DNA of 64,000 nucleotides from Candidatus Woesearchaeota archaeon (lineage in GTDB: Archaea; Nanobdellota; Nanobdellia; Woesearchaeales; JAHWHD01), in the NCBI GenBank assembly GCA_019323515.1, contig JAHWHG010000004.1, positions 124,001 through 188,000 on the forward strand, in the 5' to 3' direction. The notes below the pieces were generated by a model that made no database searches, had not been told where the DNA came from, and was given only the letters and a program-made list of their open reading frames with translations. A program made the position numbers and the translations under genes. Of this stretch, positions 8,791 through 18,280 are shown piece by piece (positions within the stretch are counted from its first letter, which is position 1; each line of letters begins with the position of its first letter).

Positions 8791-9512
8791 TATGATACCT
8801 CCTTTAACAAGCCTTTCTTGTACATTCTTTTTAATTGGAATAACGACTTAAATACACGATAAACAGTGATTGTTAATTTCTTAGGTGAGAATATTGATGC
8901 TCCGCCTTTTCTTGGAAAATGCTTTATCTTAACTTCTGTAATCGGATAACCTAAAGCTTTTGCTCTTGCAACAACTTCTGGGCCTACTGGAACGTCTGTA
9001 AGCTCTACCTTAAGTTTTCTTGCAAGGTCTTTTTTGTATGCCTTGAAGCCGCAGTCAACATCGTGTAAGCTTAGTTTAAAGAACCTTCGAAAAAGGAAGT
9101 TGTAGCCTTTTGCTAGAATGATACGTGCAACAGGGTCATGGCGTGGCTTTTTCCAGCCAACAATAAGCCCATAACCTAGTTGTGCTTTTTCAACAAACTT
9201 TGGGATGTCTGAAGCTGTATGTTGTCCATCTGAATCTATTATGAATATAAGCTCTCCTTTAGCATTTTTCAAAGCAGTTCTTGTAGATGCTGCATAGCCC
9301 AGGTTTTGGGGATGGTGAATTACACTTACTTTTTCTTGTTCCTGAGCGAGCTGGTTGATTATTTCTGGGGTGGAGTCTGTTGAATGGTTGTCTACAATAA
9401 GAATATCGTAATCATAGTTAGTTCTAGAAAGTACTTCTAAAGCCTCTGATACAGTATTTTGAATGTTAGCTTCCTCATTATACGTAGGAAACACTATAGA
9501 TAAACTCACCAA
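8790..9512 (-). CDS. GT2 glycosyltransferase (DPM-like)
   Basis: The 240-residue soluble GT-A protein starts with SIVFPTYNEE and shows IVDNHSTD at residues 39 to 46 and a DSD motif at residues 93 to 95. It has no obvious C-terminal membrane helices, unlike three of its paralogues here. The start is ambiguous: TTG at 9512 sits six bases after a GGGGG SD core and GTG at 9509 is nine bases after it. It heads the minus-strand operon that contains the CDP-sugar genes, so it may use or prepare an acceptor for that sugar. Donor and acceptor are unknown. Confidence 0.85.
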   Translation of the reverse strand: MVSLSIVFPTYNEEANIQNTVSEALEVLSRTNYDYDILIVDNHSTDSTPEIINQLAQEQEKVSVIHHPQNLGYAASTRTALKNAKGELIFIIDSDGQHTASDIPKFVEKAQLGYGLIVGWKKPRHDPVARIILAKGYNFLFRRFFKLSLHDVDCGFKAYKKDLARKLKVELTDVPVGPEVVARAKALGYPITEVKIKHFPRKGGASIFSPKKLTITVYRVFKSLFQLKRMYKKGLLKEVS

Positions 9513-9630
9513 ATTAAACCCCCTTTATATGGCAAAAAACTAACAATCATATAAAAATCTTGTGTATAATATTGAAAGATTTAATGTGGTTTTATAGTCT
9601 TTAAACAATATATCTGAGTTAGGCATAAGC

Positions 9631-9639
9631 TTTTTAAAC
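9631..9639 (+). promoter_or_regulatory. TATA-like element for the 9661 operon
   Basis: The run TTTTTAAAC is centred about 25 bases before the GTG at 9661, the spacing expected for an archaeal TATA box of a leaderless transcript. It lies in the 148-base divergent interval between two glycosyltransferase operons. If correct, it favours GTG 9661 over ATG 9670 as the start. Confidence 0.5.
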
Positions 9640-9660
9640 TACCGCTCAATCAGGTTTTTA

Positions 9661-10944
9661 GTGAGATTTATGGATTTATCTGTGGTTATACCGACATATA
9701 ATGAAGGTGGGAATGTAGGAAAGCTTATTTCTATGATCAAAGAGGTTTTGAAGCCGATTACTTCAGATTATGAGATATTGATAATTGATGGGAATTCTAA
9801 GGATAATACCCAGGAGGAAGCTCGCGGAGCTGGTGCTAATGTGCTGGTTCAGACTGGAAAGGGTTATGGTAATGCTCTTAAGTTAGGATTGAAGTCTGCC
9901 AAAGGGAAGTATATTGTAACAATGGATGCTGATCTCTCGCATAATCCTAAGGTGATAAATGAGCTTTGGATGAACAGGGATAAGGCTGAGCTTGTGATTG
10001 CTTCAAGGTTTACTAAAGGTGGAAGTGCCGAGATGTCATGGAGCAGGAGGTTCTTGAGCAGGAGTTTGAATTTGGTGTTTTCAAAGGTATTAGCTATCCC
10101 TGTAAAGGACATGTCATCAGGTTATAGATTATATCAAAGTAAGGTGTTTAAGGAGTTTGAAATCAAAGGAGATAATTATGATGTTCTGCAATATATACTA
10201 ATCAAGATATATTCAAGTGGTTGGAAAGTTAAAGAGGTTCCATTCCATTATGAACCAAGAGGTTATGGTGAGACTAAGGCTAAGCTTGCAAGATTTGCAG
10301 TTTCATACATCAAGACATTGTTCAGGATGTGGAGGTTTAGGAATTCTTTAGAGAGCGCTGATTATGATGAAAGAGCTTATTACAGTATAATACCGTTACA
10401 AAGGTATTGGCAAAGGAAACGGCACAAGGTAATTATGAGGATGATTCCTGCAGAGTTTAAGGCTAAAGATAAAGCGATATTGGATGTTGGATGTGGAAGC
10501 AGTAAGATAATGCAACAGCTTAATCAAGGCATTGGTTTGGATATCTTGTTTAAGAAACTCAGATATCTTAAGAAGACTAATAAGTATCTTAGTCAAGGAA
10601 GTGTTTTTGCTTTACCATTCAAGGATGATAAGTTTGATATTGTAATTTGTTCACAGGTTATTGAGCATATACCGGCAGATGATATTATTTTCACTGAGTT
10701 AAAAAGAGTGCTTAGAAAAGGAGGGATACTTATTATTGGTACTCCGGATTATAAGAAACTGACATGGAGATTCATTGAATGGATTTATGGAAAAGTGATG
10801 CCTGGTGCTTATGCTGATGAGCATATAACACATTATACTAAGAAAAGTCTTAAAAGAAAGTTAAAGCAATTTGGGTTAAGGATTCAGAAAACGAAGTATG
10901 TGTTTAACTCTGAACTTATATTGGGATGTAAAAATGAAGAATAA
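9661..10944 (+). CDS. GT2 glycosyltransferase fused to a SAM methyltransferase
   Basis: The 427-residue product joins two domains. Residues 5 to about 225 are a GT2 domain with LSVVIPTYNE, IIDGNSKD at residues 41 to 48 and DAD at residues 89 to 91. Residues about 270 to 427 are a class I methyltransferase with AILDVGCGSS at residues 272 to 281 and FDIVICSQVIEHIP at residues 325 to 338. No membrane anchor is evident. The fusion suggests that a sugar is added and then methylated, or that two steps on one lipid-linked intermediate are coupled. The start is either GTG 9661, supported by TATA spacing, or ATG 9670. The downstream membrane protein gene begins inside its last codons. Confidence 0.85.
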   Translation: MRFMDLSVVIPTYNEGGNVGKLISMIKEVLKPITSDYEILIIDGNSKDNTQEEARGAGANVLVQTGKGYGNALKLGLKSAKGKYIVTMDADLSHNPKVINELWMNRDKAELVIASRFTKGGSAEMSWSRRFLSRSLNLVFSKVLAIPVKDMSSGYRLYQSKVFKEFEIKGDNYDVLQYILIKIYSSGWKVKEVPFHYEPRGYGETKAKLARFAVSYIKTLFRMWRFRNSLESADYDERAYYSIIPLQRYWQRKRHKVIMRMIPAEFKAKDKAILDVGCGSSKIMQQLNQGIGLDILFKKLRYLKKTNKYLSQGSVFALPFKDDKFDIVICSQVIEHIPADDIIFTELKRVLRKGGILIIGTPDYKKLTWRFIEWIYGKVMPGAYADEHITHYTKKSLKRKLKQFGLRIQKTKYVFNSELILGCKNEE

Positions 10945-12448
10945 AGAAGTATTAATTTTGTTAATAATTATTTTAGTAAGCATTGGCTTTAGATTTTTAT
11001 ATGTCAATGAAGTTTTTCTTGATCCTGATGAATCTTCATATGCTTATTTGGCAAATAATTGGTTAGAAGGAAATGTGCTCTATAAGACTGCATGGGAGCA
11101 CCATACTCCAGGAGTTTATTTTATCTATGCTGCTGTGTTTAAGTTTATGGGAATGAGTATGTATAATGTCAGGCTGTTTACAATGTTTTATGTTATGTTA
11201 ACTTCCTTGATGCTCTATAAGTTTGGGAAAGATCATTATTCAAAGAATGCAGGGTTGTTCTCTGCTTTGTTGTATGCTGTTTATTCTGCAGGGACTAATG
11301 TACAGGGGCATACAAGCAATACTGAAATATTTATTGTGTTACCTTTGATATTAAGTGTTTATTTTCTTATGAAAGCTGAAGAAGGGGGAAATTATTGGTT
11401 TTATCCATTATCAGGATTATTTGCTGGAATAGGATTTCTGATTAAGCAGCCTCCATTAGTGCACATGGTGGGGATTTTATTTTATCTTACAATTGCTTAT
11501 TTTATTTTTAATAAGGATTTCAAAGTATTAGTTAAGAAAGGAGCTGCTGTTCTTCTTGGATTTATAGTTCCAGTGATTGCAGTGGCACTTTACTTTAACA
11601 TGCATGATGCATTATGGGATATGGTTTCAATTACATTGCTCTATAATGTAGGATATGCATCATCTGCTTTTGGATTAAGGTTCTTAATCTATGCAGGATA
11701 TACAATATTAAGGTTTATTGTTGGCAATTTTTTGATATCCTTGTTTGGAGTGGTAAGCTTTGTTTGGATTATCAATAATATAAGGAAAAGGGAGTTTGAG
11801 AAGAATGAGTTAATCTTAGGAATCTGGCTGATATTTTCATATTTAATGGTAGTGATGGGTGGAAGGTTCTTTAAGCATTATTTTATTCTTTTGATACCTC
11901 CGCTATGTATACTTTCTGCTTATTGGCTGCATAAAGTTGAATCTATCCGAATGAGAGATTTTGTTAAATTAAGTTTATTGTTATTAGTGATTATTGGACT
12001 TATTGTACCATTAAATGAAGTTGTTAGAAGTTATGTAGATAATGAGTATTTTGTTGAGCAGTTGAAATTGCCTGAAAATTACAACAAACTTGAAGAAGCT
12101 GGGGAGTACATTAAAGAGAATAGTGAAGTTGGAGATAAGATATATGTCTGGGGTTTTGCTCCACAGATTTATTATTATGCTGAGAGATTAGCTCCAACAA
12201 AGTATCATACGATATTTCCTTTGTATGCTGTGAATCTTGAGGACCAGCCAGAGGATTTTGTTGCTAAACTTGATGAGGAAGCTGTTAATGAATTTTTAGA
12301 GCAAATTAAATCAGACTTGCCTAGTTATATTGTTATTACAGAGGGTTATAGGCCTGTGAGTGATATTGAAGAATTTGGGCGCTTGATTGAAGAAGATTAT
12401 GAGTTAGATAAAGAAATATATGAGATTGAGATATATAAGCTAAAATGA
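10934..12448 (+). CDS. GT39/PMT-like membrane glycosyltransferase
   Basis: The 504-residue protein has a GT-C layout: an N-terminal helix (residues 5 to 20), then a DPDESSYAY motif at residues 30 to 38 where PMT/ArnT-type enzymes have their acidic catalytic loop, then HHTPG about residue 56, multiple membrane helices to about residue 365, and a soluble C-terminal region. Such enzymes transfer a sugar from a polyprenyl-phosphate donor outside the membrane. I start it at the ATG at 10934, inside the end of the previous gene, because MKNKEVLILL gives a natural membrane-protein N-terminus. It overlaps the next GT2 gene by four bases. Confidence 0.8.
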   Translation: MKNKEVLILLIIILVSIGFRFLYVNEVFLDPDESSYAYLANNWLEGNVLYKTAWEHHTPGVYFIYAAVFKFMGMSMYNVRLFTMFYVMLTSLMLYKFGKDHYSKNAGLFSALLYAVYSAGTNVQGHTSNTEIFIVLPLILSVYFLMKAEEGGNYWFYPLSGLFAGIGFLIKQPPLVHMVGILFYLTIAYFIFNKDFKVLVKKGAAVLLGFIVPVIAVALYFNMHDALWDMVSITLLYNVGYASSAFGLRFLIYAGYTILRFIVGNFLISLFGVVSFVWIINNIRKREFEKNELILGIWLIFSYLMVVMGGRFFKHYFILLIPPLCILSAYWLHKVESIRMRDFVKLSLLLLVIIGLIVPLNEVVRSYVDNEYFVEQLKLPENYNKLEEAGEYIKENSEVGDKIYVWGFAPQIYYYAERLAPTKYHTIFPLYAVNLEDQPEDFVAKLDEEAVNEFLEQIKSDLPSYIVITEGYRPVSDIEEFGRLIEEDYELDKEIYEIEIYKLK

Positions 12449-13440
12449 AAGTCTCAATAATCATACTAAACTATAACGGAAAAAGATTCCTAAAGGATTG
12501 TATTAATTCTGTGCTGAAGCAGACGTATAAGGATTATGAGGTTATTCTTGTTGATAATGGAAGCAGTGATGATAGTGCTGAGTATGTAAAGAAGCAGTTT
12601 CCTTCTGTTAAAGTGGTTAGGAATGAGGAGAATTTGGGGTTTGCTGAGGGAAATAATTTAGGTGTGAGACATGCGAAAGGTAAGTATATCTGTCTATTGA
12701 ATAATGATACTGTTGTTAATAAGGAATGGCTTGAAGAGAAAATGAAGATTATTGAGGGTAATCCTCTAGTTAGGTTAGTTGGCGGGAATGTGATTGATTT
12801 CCATACAAAGACTGAGGACGATAAATGGAAAGGGACTTCTAACCTGCTGTTGCATAATATACGGAATTTAGATGTTGACGAGAGTTTTTATTATTCAGGA
12901 TGCAGCCTGCTTTATGATAGAAGCATTGTAGATGAACCTTTTGATAAGGATTATTTCTTGTATGCTGAGGATATCTACCTTTGCTGGTTGTTTAGGTTGA
13001 AAGGTTATCATATGAGATTGAGTCCAAAGAGCAGGGTGGAGCATTTTGGTTCAGCTACATCTAAGAAGACACCAAAATTAAAGTTGTATTACAGTGAGAG
13101 AAACAGGATTATGAATCTATTAATATTTTATTCTAGGTGGAATATTATTAGGGTTATGCCATTGTTGCTGGTTCAGGTAATTATTAGGGATATTGTTGAT
13201 ATATTTACTGGAAGGTTTTTTTCAAGGTTAAAGGCGCAGTTATGGTGTCTGTTTAATCTTGGTAAGGTATTGAAGAAGAGGAAGTTTGTACAAGGGCAGA
13301 GGAGAGTAAATGACAAAGATATTGTTAGGTATATGAGTTCTAAGATTGTTAGCGGAAAGAGAATATTACATAAAATTATAAATAGTATTAGTTATCTTTA
13401 CTGTTTTATATTGAGGATAAAGACTTTGGAGATGCAATGA
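12445..13440 (+). CDS. GT2 glycosyltransferase, rhamnosyltransferase-like
   Basis: The 331-residue GT2 protein begins VSIIILNYNGKRFL, the opening typical of the WcaA/rhamnosyltransferase-like group, with DNGSSDDS at residues 37 to 44 and an NDT (DxD-equivalent) motif at residues 87 to 89. The segment EDIYLCWLFRLKGY about residue 175 matches the usual ED-x-D/W catalytic helix of these enzymes. A weakly hydrophobic C-terminal tail may associate with membrane. ATGA overlaps link it to genes on both sides. Rhamnose or another deoxysugar is a reasonable donor guess given the nucleotide-sugar genes nearby, but it is only a guess. Confidence 0.86.
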   Translation: MKVSIIILNYNGKRFLKDCINSVLKQTYKDYEVILVDNGSSDDSAEYVKKQFPSVKVVRNEENLGFAEGNNLGVRHAKGKYICLLNNDTVVNKEWLEEKMKIIEGNPLVRLVGGNVIDFHTKTEDDKWKGTSNLLLHNIRNLDVDESFYYSGCSLLYDRSIVDEPFDKDYFLYAEDIYLCWLFRLKGYHMRLSPKSRVEHFGSATSKKTPKLKLYYSERNRIMNLLIFYSRWNIIRVMPLLLVQVIIRDIVDIFTGRFFSRLKAQLWCLFNLGKVLKKRKFVQGQRRVNDKDIVRYMSSKIVSGKRILHKIINSISYLYCFILRIKTLEMQ

Positions 13441-14393
13441 TGGATGCAAGTGTGATTGTTCCTGTAAGGAATGAGAGGTATGTTTATAATACTCTTAAAG
13501 GGCTTCTAGAGAGTGAGTTTGATGGAGAGTTTGAGGTATTAGTAATTGATGATTTTGGTTCTGATGAAATGTATTCTAAAGAGTTAAAAGAGTTCTGTGA
13601 TAAGTTTGAAAAGATAAGATATATCAAGAGCGCTGTTGCTCCTGGGCTTAATGTCAACAGAAATCTTGGTGCTAAAGAAGCAAAGAGTGAAAATTGTTTA
13701 ATTATTGATGGCGATACTGTTCCAAGCAAGCAGTGGATAAAAGAGATGGTCAAGTCTCTTAAGGAATATGACATTGTTGAAGGGAATACGCTTTATGAGA
13801 AAGAAAGGCCAGATCCTATGGAAAGGACTATATCTGGCAAAAGTGAAATCCAGGGTTTTTTAGGTGCTAACCTGGGAATAAAGAAAAAGGTTATTCTAGA
13901 GATTAAGTTTGAGGAAAGGATAATAATATTCAGGGGAGATACTGATTTTGGGTTAAGGGCATTGAAAGCAGGCCATAGGGCTATATATAACCCTGAAGCT
14001 AAAATCACCCATGTTGCAAGAAGGTTTACATTTAAGTCTTTTATGAGGGAGAGGTTAAGGTATATCTATGAGCCTTTACTTATGAAAAATAATTGGAAGA
14101 ATCCATTGCTGAAAAAGCATGTTTCTTTTATCTGGAGGGTTGTTTATCCTGTTGAGTTAGGGTATTTAGTTCTGCTGATTGGGAGTTTGTTCTTTTCTTA
14201 TTGGTATATTACATTTCCTGTGCTTTATTTGTTTGCAGGGTTTAGGTATATATTCAAGTTCAGGAAGAAGAGAAACTGGGCATTTAAGTTAGGGGATTAT
14301 CTTCAGATTTTAATTCTAGTTCCATTAACAATATTAGTAAAGAGATATGCTATGTGGAAAGGTGCAATCAAGTTTAAGTTTTTTGTGATATGA
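13437..14393 (+). CDS. GT2 glycosyltransferase with C-terminal membrane segments
   Basis: The 318-residue protein has a GT2 opening (ASVIVPVRNE), IDDFGSDE at residues 37 to 44 and a DGD motif at residues 91 to 93; FRGDTDFGLRALKAGH about residue 162 is the usual catalytic-helix region. Hydrophobic segments near residues 240 to 275 suggest membrane attachment. The ATG at 13437 has a GGAG SD core five bases upstream and overlaps the previous stop as ATGA. Its 3' end overlaps the convergent GT4 gene by 20 bases. Confidence 0.85.
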   Translation: MMDASVIVPVRNERYVYNTLKGLLESEFDGEFEVLVIDDFGSDEMYSKELKEFCDKFEKIRYIKSAVAPGLNVNRNLGAKEAKSENCLIIDGDTVPSKQWIKEMVKSLKEYDIVEGNTLYEKERPDPMERTISGKSEIQGFLGANLGIKKKVILEIKFEERIIIFRGDTDFGLRALKAGHRAIYNPEAKITHVARRFTFKSFMRERLRYIYEPLLMKNNWKNPLLKKHVSFIWRVVYPVELGYLVLLIGSLFFSYWYITFPVLYLFAGFRYIFKFRKKRNWAFKLGDYLQILILVPLTILVKRYAMWKGAIKFKFFVI

Positions 14394-15516
14394 ATTTTTC
14401 TATGTAATCATCGAAATCTTTTCCAAAGTTTTTCCAGGAGAATGATTTTGCGTGTTCTGCAGCTTGTTTTGAGAGTTTTGAGTAGAGTTTAGTGTCTTTT
14501 GTTAGTTTAAGCATCTTGTCTGCAAATGAATCTGAAGTTGCAGGCACAAGGAAACCAGTTGTGTTGTTTAGGATTGTTTCTTTAGGACCTCCTTCGTTTA
14601 CTGAAATAACTGGTTTGCCGCAGGCCATTGCTTCAATTGGAACAATACCGAAATCTTCATTTTTTGCAGTAAATAGGTAAGCAAAGCAGTTTTGGTAGAG
14701 TTCTATCATCTCTTTATCAGAGACTGAGGTCTTAAGTTCTACTCTTTCAGTCTTGTCTGCTAATGCTTTGATCTTTTTGAAGTAAGGGTCATGCTTCTCA
14801 GCTGCACCTGCGATTATTAGCTTGAAATCCTTGTTTTTTTGTTTGAATAACCTGAAAGCTTCAATTGCAAGTTCAAATCTCTTATATTCCCTGAATCTTC
14901 CGGATGCATAAAAGTAATTCTTGTGCTTAAAGTTTGGCTTGAATTTTGAGATGTCAACTCCAGGGTTTAATACCTTAATTGGATGTTCTGTTAATTCTGC
15001 TTTCTCAATACGTGATTTTGTGTTTTTTGAGTTAGCGAAAATTATAGAGAAATATTTCCAGGATTTTCTTTCTAATTTTCTATAAACAGGGATTGCTAGT
15101 TTATAGAGCAATCTCTTTATGAAGTTCTGTTTTTGGAGATAATATCCTTCGAATTCATGTGCAACACGCAGGATTGTGTGGCAGTAGGTAGCAACAGGGA
15201 TTGAATGGTTCTTTAAAGCAAGGAACTCTGCTATTCCGCTTGAAGAGATAAGGAAGAAATCATAATCATCTAATGGAAGTTTTGTGTTTCTGCACTTTAA
15301 TCCATAGAATAAACCACGTTCAAGAAAACCTCCAAGCTTTTTCCTTTTTCCAAGTTGTTTTATGTTTTGTTTCTCGAATTCTGGAAATGTATTATGCTTG
15401 TCATAGAAATGAGTTATGAAGTGAACATCATGCCTTGAATTCTTTGCTAGTTCTAGGATAAGACGTTCTGCTCCTCCTTTAGTGTATATCCAGGGATGAT
15501 AGAGTAGGATTTTCAT
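14374..15516 (-). CDS. GT4 glycosyltransferase
   Basis: The 380-residue GT-B protein begins KILLYHPWIYTKGGAERL, with the glycine-rich acceptor-side loop of GT4 enzymes. The C-terminal half has SGRFREYKRFELAIEA about residue 205 and EDFGIVPIEAMACGKPVI near residues 300 to 317, the E-x7-E nucleotide-sugar binding motif. No membrane helix is seen. It retains the donor-binding residues, so it is likely active on a lipid-linked glycan in the cytoplasm. It is the last gene of the minus-strand unit running from 19168. Confidence 0.88.
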   Translation of the reverse strand: MKILLYHPWIYTKGGAERLILELAKNSRHDVHFITHFYDKHNTFPEFEKQNIKQLGKRKKLGGFLERGLFYGLKCRNTKLPLDDYDFFLISSSGIAEFLALKNHSIPVATYCHTILRVAHEFEGYYLQKQNFIKRLLYKLAIPVYRKLERKSWKYFSIIFANSKNTKSRIEKAELTEHPIKVLNPGVDISKFKPNFKHKNYFYASGRFREYKRFELAIEAFRLFKQKNKDFKLIIAGAAEKHDPYFKKIKALADKTERVELKTSVSDKEMIELYQNCFAYLFTAKNEDFGIVPIEAMACGKPVISVNEGGPKETILNNTTGFLVPATSDSFADKMLKLTKDTKLYSKLSKQAAEHAKSFSWKNFGKDFDDYIEKFISQKT

Positions 15517-15548
15517 ATAGAATGGTAATGAAGAGGGGTTTATAAAGT

Positions 15549-16727
15549 TTATTTTATGGAGCGCCTTAATCTTGCTATTGAGATGAAGAATTTTAGTGGC
15601 AGTAGGTATAATAATAAATGAAATAGTTTTGATTTTGATAATTTGATGATTCTATAGAATATTGAATACTTTAGTTTTTGTTTTAGGTTGAGTTTGTTCC
15701 TGAATCCATAGTTGATAGGAGGTTGATCCTTTCTAATCCTATAGAAAGCACCATACTTCTTGTTCATGAGATTGAATTTATGAGATTTGATTAAATTGTT
15801 TAAAGAGATAGGTTCGAAATGGATTGGTGCTTTTGGAAGCAATGATTCAGCTAGCTCTGATCTTATGATTATTGTGTTGTATTGTTTTTTACCTTTAACC
15901 CAGCAATCTCCTATGCTGATGTCAGCGAATTCTGAAGTTAGGTCAATGCAGTAAAGGCAACGGTTTGGGATAAAGACAAGGTTAAGAAGGTCGTAGATAT
16001 ATTTTGGATAGGATATGGATTTTTTGTTAGTTCTTAGATAGAAGCCTCCTGGCCAATTGCCATTGCGGTATGCGAGTTCCTTAACTTGTTCTTTTTTTAG
16101 ATTGTGTTTCTTTAGCATGAAACTTATTGATGAAGGGTGCATGTTAAAACCACAGAACAATCCTATGACTAGCTTGATTTTTTTTGTATATTTATTGTTG
16201 ATTTTTTGGAGTGCTCTTATACCTTGAACTTGGCATGGAAGACATACTACAGCGATAGTTCCTTTTGTTTTTTCAACAAGTTTTATGAACCTGTTAAGAG
16301 GGAATCTTCTGTATTTTGAGCCTTGAGATAGTAGGAGATCTTGAATTGAGTTAACAAGTTTAACCTTGTAATTGTATGGATTTGACTCGTCCATCTGGGT
16401 TATCAGGACATTGTCTACTATCTTATTCTCTAATAGATAAAGAAGAAATTGAGTTGTAACTCCACCGCTTGTTGCGTTATGTCTAATGTTTGGATCTTTG
16501 GCATAACCTATCCCTAATTTTCTATAGTTACCGATGAACTTATTTGCTTGTTCTGGAAAAGGGAAGTGCATGCCTGGGCAGATATTAACGCAAGTGCCAC
16601 AGTTGATACAGTTTTTGATGAGAGTTGGTTTTTTATCAGTTACTTTAATGGAATTAACTGGGCATGCCAGTTCACAAGAACCGCAGAGTGTGCATGCTTT
16701 TAGGCTTAAATCATGAAAGTTTGCCAT
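15549..16727 (-). CDS. FrhB/FdhB-like iron-sulfur protein (coenzyme F420 hydrogenase beta-subunit family)
   Basis: The 392-residue protein has two N-terminal 4Fe-4S ferredoxin motifs with cysteines at 12, 15, 18, 22 and 40, 43, 46, 50, followed by a FrhB/FdhB-type flavin domain (KLGIGYAKDPNIRHNATSGG about residues 70 to 89 and further cysteines near residues 165 and 245). Family members reduce flavins or F420, but members inside polysaccharide clusters are common and their roles are mostly undefined. A redox step on a sugar or an isoprenoid carrier is plausible. It overlaps the upstream gene by 17 bases. I cannot tell F420 from FAD or FMN dependence. Confidence 0.8.
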   Translation of the reverse strand: MANFHDLSLKACTLCGSCELACPVNSIKVTDKKPTLIKNCINCGTCVNICPGMHFPFPEQANKFIGNYRKLGIGYAKDPNIRHNATSGGVTTQFLLYLLENKIVDNVLITQMDESNPYNYKVKLVNSIQDLLLSQGSKYRRFPLNRFIKLVEKTKGTIAVVCLPCQVQGIRALQKINNKYTKKIKLVIGLFCGFNMHPSSISFMLKKHNLKKEQVKELAYRNGNWPGGFYLRTNKKSISYPKYIYDLLNLVFIPNRCLYCIDLTSEFADISIGDCWVKGKKQYNTIIIRSELAESLLPKAPIHFEPISLNNLIKSHKFNLMNKKYGAFYRIRKDQPPINYGFRNKLNLKQKLKYSIFYRIIKLSKSKLFHLLLYLLPLKFFISIARLRRSIK

Positions 16728-18276
16728 TTTTTAGGTTAATCTTATAGCTGTAGTTGTAGTATATGATGTTTTTATGAGAATTTGAAAAAGGTTTTTGATT
16801 GAGTTCATTTGTGATGAAGAATTTTGCTGAAGGCACATAACGCATTGAGAACTTAGAAGTATGGTAGAGGTCGAATTTGGATTTTGCCTTGACAATGTCA
16901 TGGATTATTAGGAAATTATCTTTGAACGAGAAGGTTCTACTAAATCTTTGAGGAAGTGGTTTTTCGGAGAGTATGAATACTTTCTTTAATAAAGGGATTA
17001 TTTTTCTCCCGAATAAAGTAGCTGCAACTCTTAAACCTGCGTGTTTGATAGGAGTAGGTGTAAGGTATTTTCCTTCGTAGAAGTTTCCTGAGACTGAAAG
17101 AGAGGATTCACTTACCTTAAAAAAGAGATCTCCTAGCCAGTTTGTTACACCATACTTGTTCTTGTCTTTAACTTTATACCCGCAATCGTTTATCAGGATT
17201 TTGTTTTTGTGGAAGAATTTCATAACTCCTCCTTTTGCTAAGTTCATTATAATGTAGTTTATCCTGTCGCTGTAGATAAAGATTCCAGCATCTGGAAAAA
17301 ATTTTGTGAATTTCTGTGTATAGGGGAATTTTATTGATTTGTTTAAGGATTTTATTTTATTATATGTGTGAAGAGCTGCAACAAAGGAAGGGAAAACGTA
17401 ATGAAGAGAGTAACGTTCATCTACCGAATAATTAAGATTTTTAAGTAACTTATTTATTATTGCTCTGGATTCTGGAATCTGTTTTGAAACGATTTCAAAA
17501 CCATTTGGAAGGAAGTATTCCGTATTCCTGCTTCCGTATTCTCCGCCAAGTGTTCCGTCTGGATGGATAAAGTATTTTATGAAATCTATAAGTTTTTTAA
17601 TTGAGTTTAAGGCGGGGTTGTCCTTGCTTAATCTGTAATATTCTGCAAGATAGTTAAGTGAGACTGTAAGATATCCAATGTCTGCTCCAAGGTATTCAGG
17701 AAAGAATCCATCATCTGACTGATGTTTTAATAAATAGTTAAGTTTTTTTTCTGCAAGAGTTTTTAGTTTAGGATCTTTGGTTATTGTATAGACGCTATAA
17801 ATGGCTGCAAGTGAGGCAAGTTCCTGGTTAAGTGCTTTTGTCTCTGGAGCTTTTTCAAGGAATTTGCATGACTTTTTCATTGCCTTGATTAATGATGGGT
17901 TGTTTATGTTTAGAAGTTTATATGTTTCAGCAACTGCAAATAATGAGAATACAGTAGAAGGTATGCTATGTTCATTTGGCCAATATTCATTAAATGAACC
18001 ATCGCTGAGTTGTGATTTTTTCCAATATTCTAAACAAGCAATTGCCCATTGTTTTACAAGAGGCTTATTGTAGTAGATGTTTCCTTTGAAGTCATTTGTA
18101 TAAAGAAGTGCTAATGATAAGCAGTTCTGTTGCATTATGATTGATGAAAAATCTCGAATCTTGTAGTTCCAGTGCTGCCTGTCAAAACAGCCATAGGTTG
18201 GCGAGAGCGGGTCTCTATCTAATGAACTTAAGATTCTTGGCATGTTCTCGAGAACAATCTTTATGTAGGGATTCAT
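16711..18276 (-). CDS. putative alpha/alpha-toroid glycan-active protein
   Basis: I do not recognise a precise family. The 521-residue protein has repeated helix-pair segments over residues 1 to 330 with recurring DGSFNEYWP, DDGFFPEYLG and DGTLGGEYG motifs, the pattern of alpha/alpha-toroid folds found in prenyltransferase-like, polysaccharide lyase and heparinase-like proteins. The C-terminal part (about 350 to 521) looks beta-rich, as in heparinase II/III-type enzymes. There is no signal peptide or membrane helix, so it may act in the cytoplasm. It is sandwiched between a GT2 gene and the FrhB-like gene, which suggests a shared step. Confidence 0.6.
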   Translation of the reverse strand: MNPYIKIVLENMPRILSSLDRDPLSPTYGCFDRQHWNYKIRDFSSIIMQQNCLSLALLYTNDFKGNIYYNKPLVKQWAIACLEYWKKSQLSDGSFNEYWPNEHSIPSTVFSLFAVAETYKLLNINNPSLIKAMKKSCKFLEKAPETKALNQELASLAAIYSVYTITKDPKLKTLAEKKLNYLLKHQSDDGFFPEYLGADIGYLTVSLNYLAEYYRLSKDNPALNSIKKLIDFIKYFIHPDGTLGGEYGSRNTEYFLPNGFEIVSKQIPESRAIINKLLKNLNYSVDERYSLHYVFPSFVAALHTYNKIKSLNKSIKFPYTQKFTKFFPDAGIFIYSDRINYIIMNLAKGGVMKFFHKNKILINDCGYKVKDKNKYGVTNWLGDLFFKVSESSLSVSGNFYEGKYLTPTPIKHAGLRVAATLFGRKIIPLLKKVFILSEKPLPQRFSRTFSFKDNFLIIHDIVKAKSKFDLYHTSKFSMRYVPSAKFFITNELNQKPFSNSHKNIIYYNYSYKINLKNGKLS

Positions 18277-18280
18277 TTTA

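Noticed and set aside
9513..9660. Possible small gene or RNA in the 148-base divergent interval
   Set aside because: No open frame with start signal and no stable fold is evident; it appears to contain only two divergent promoters.
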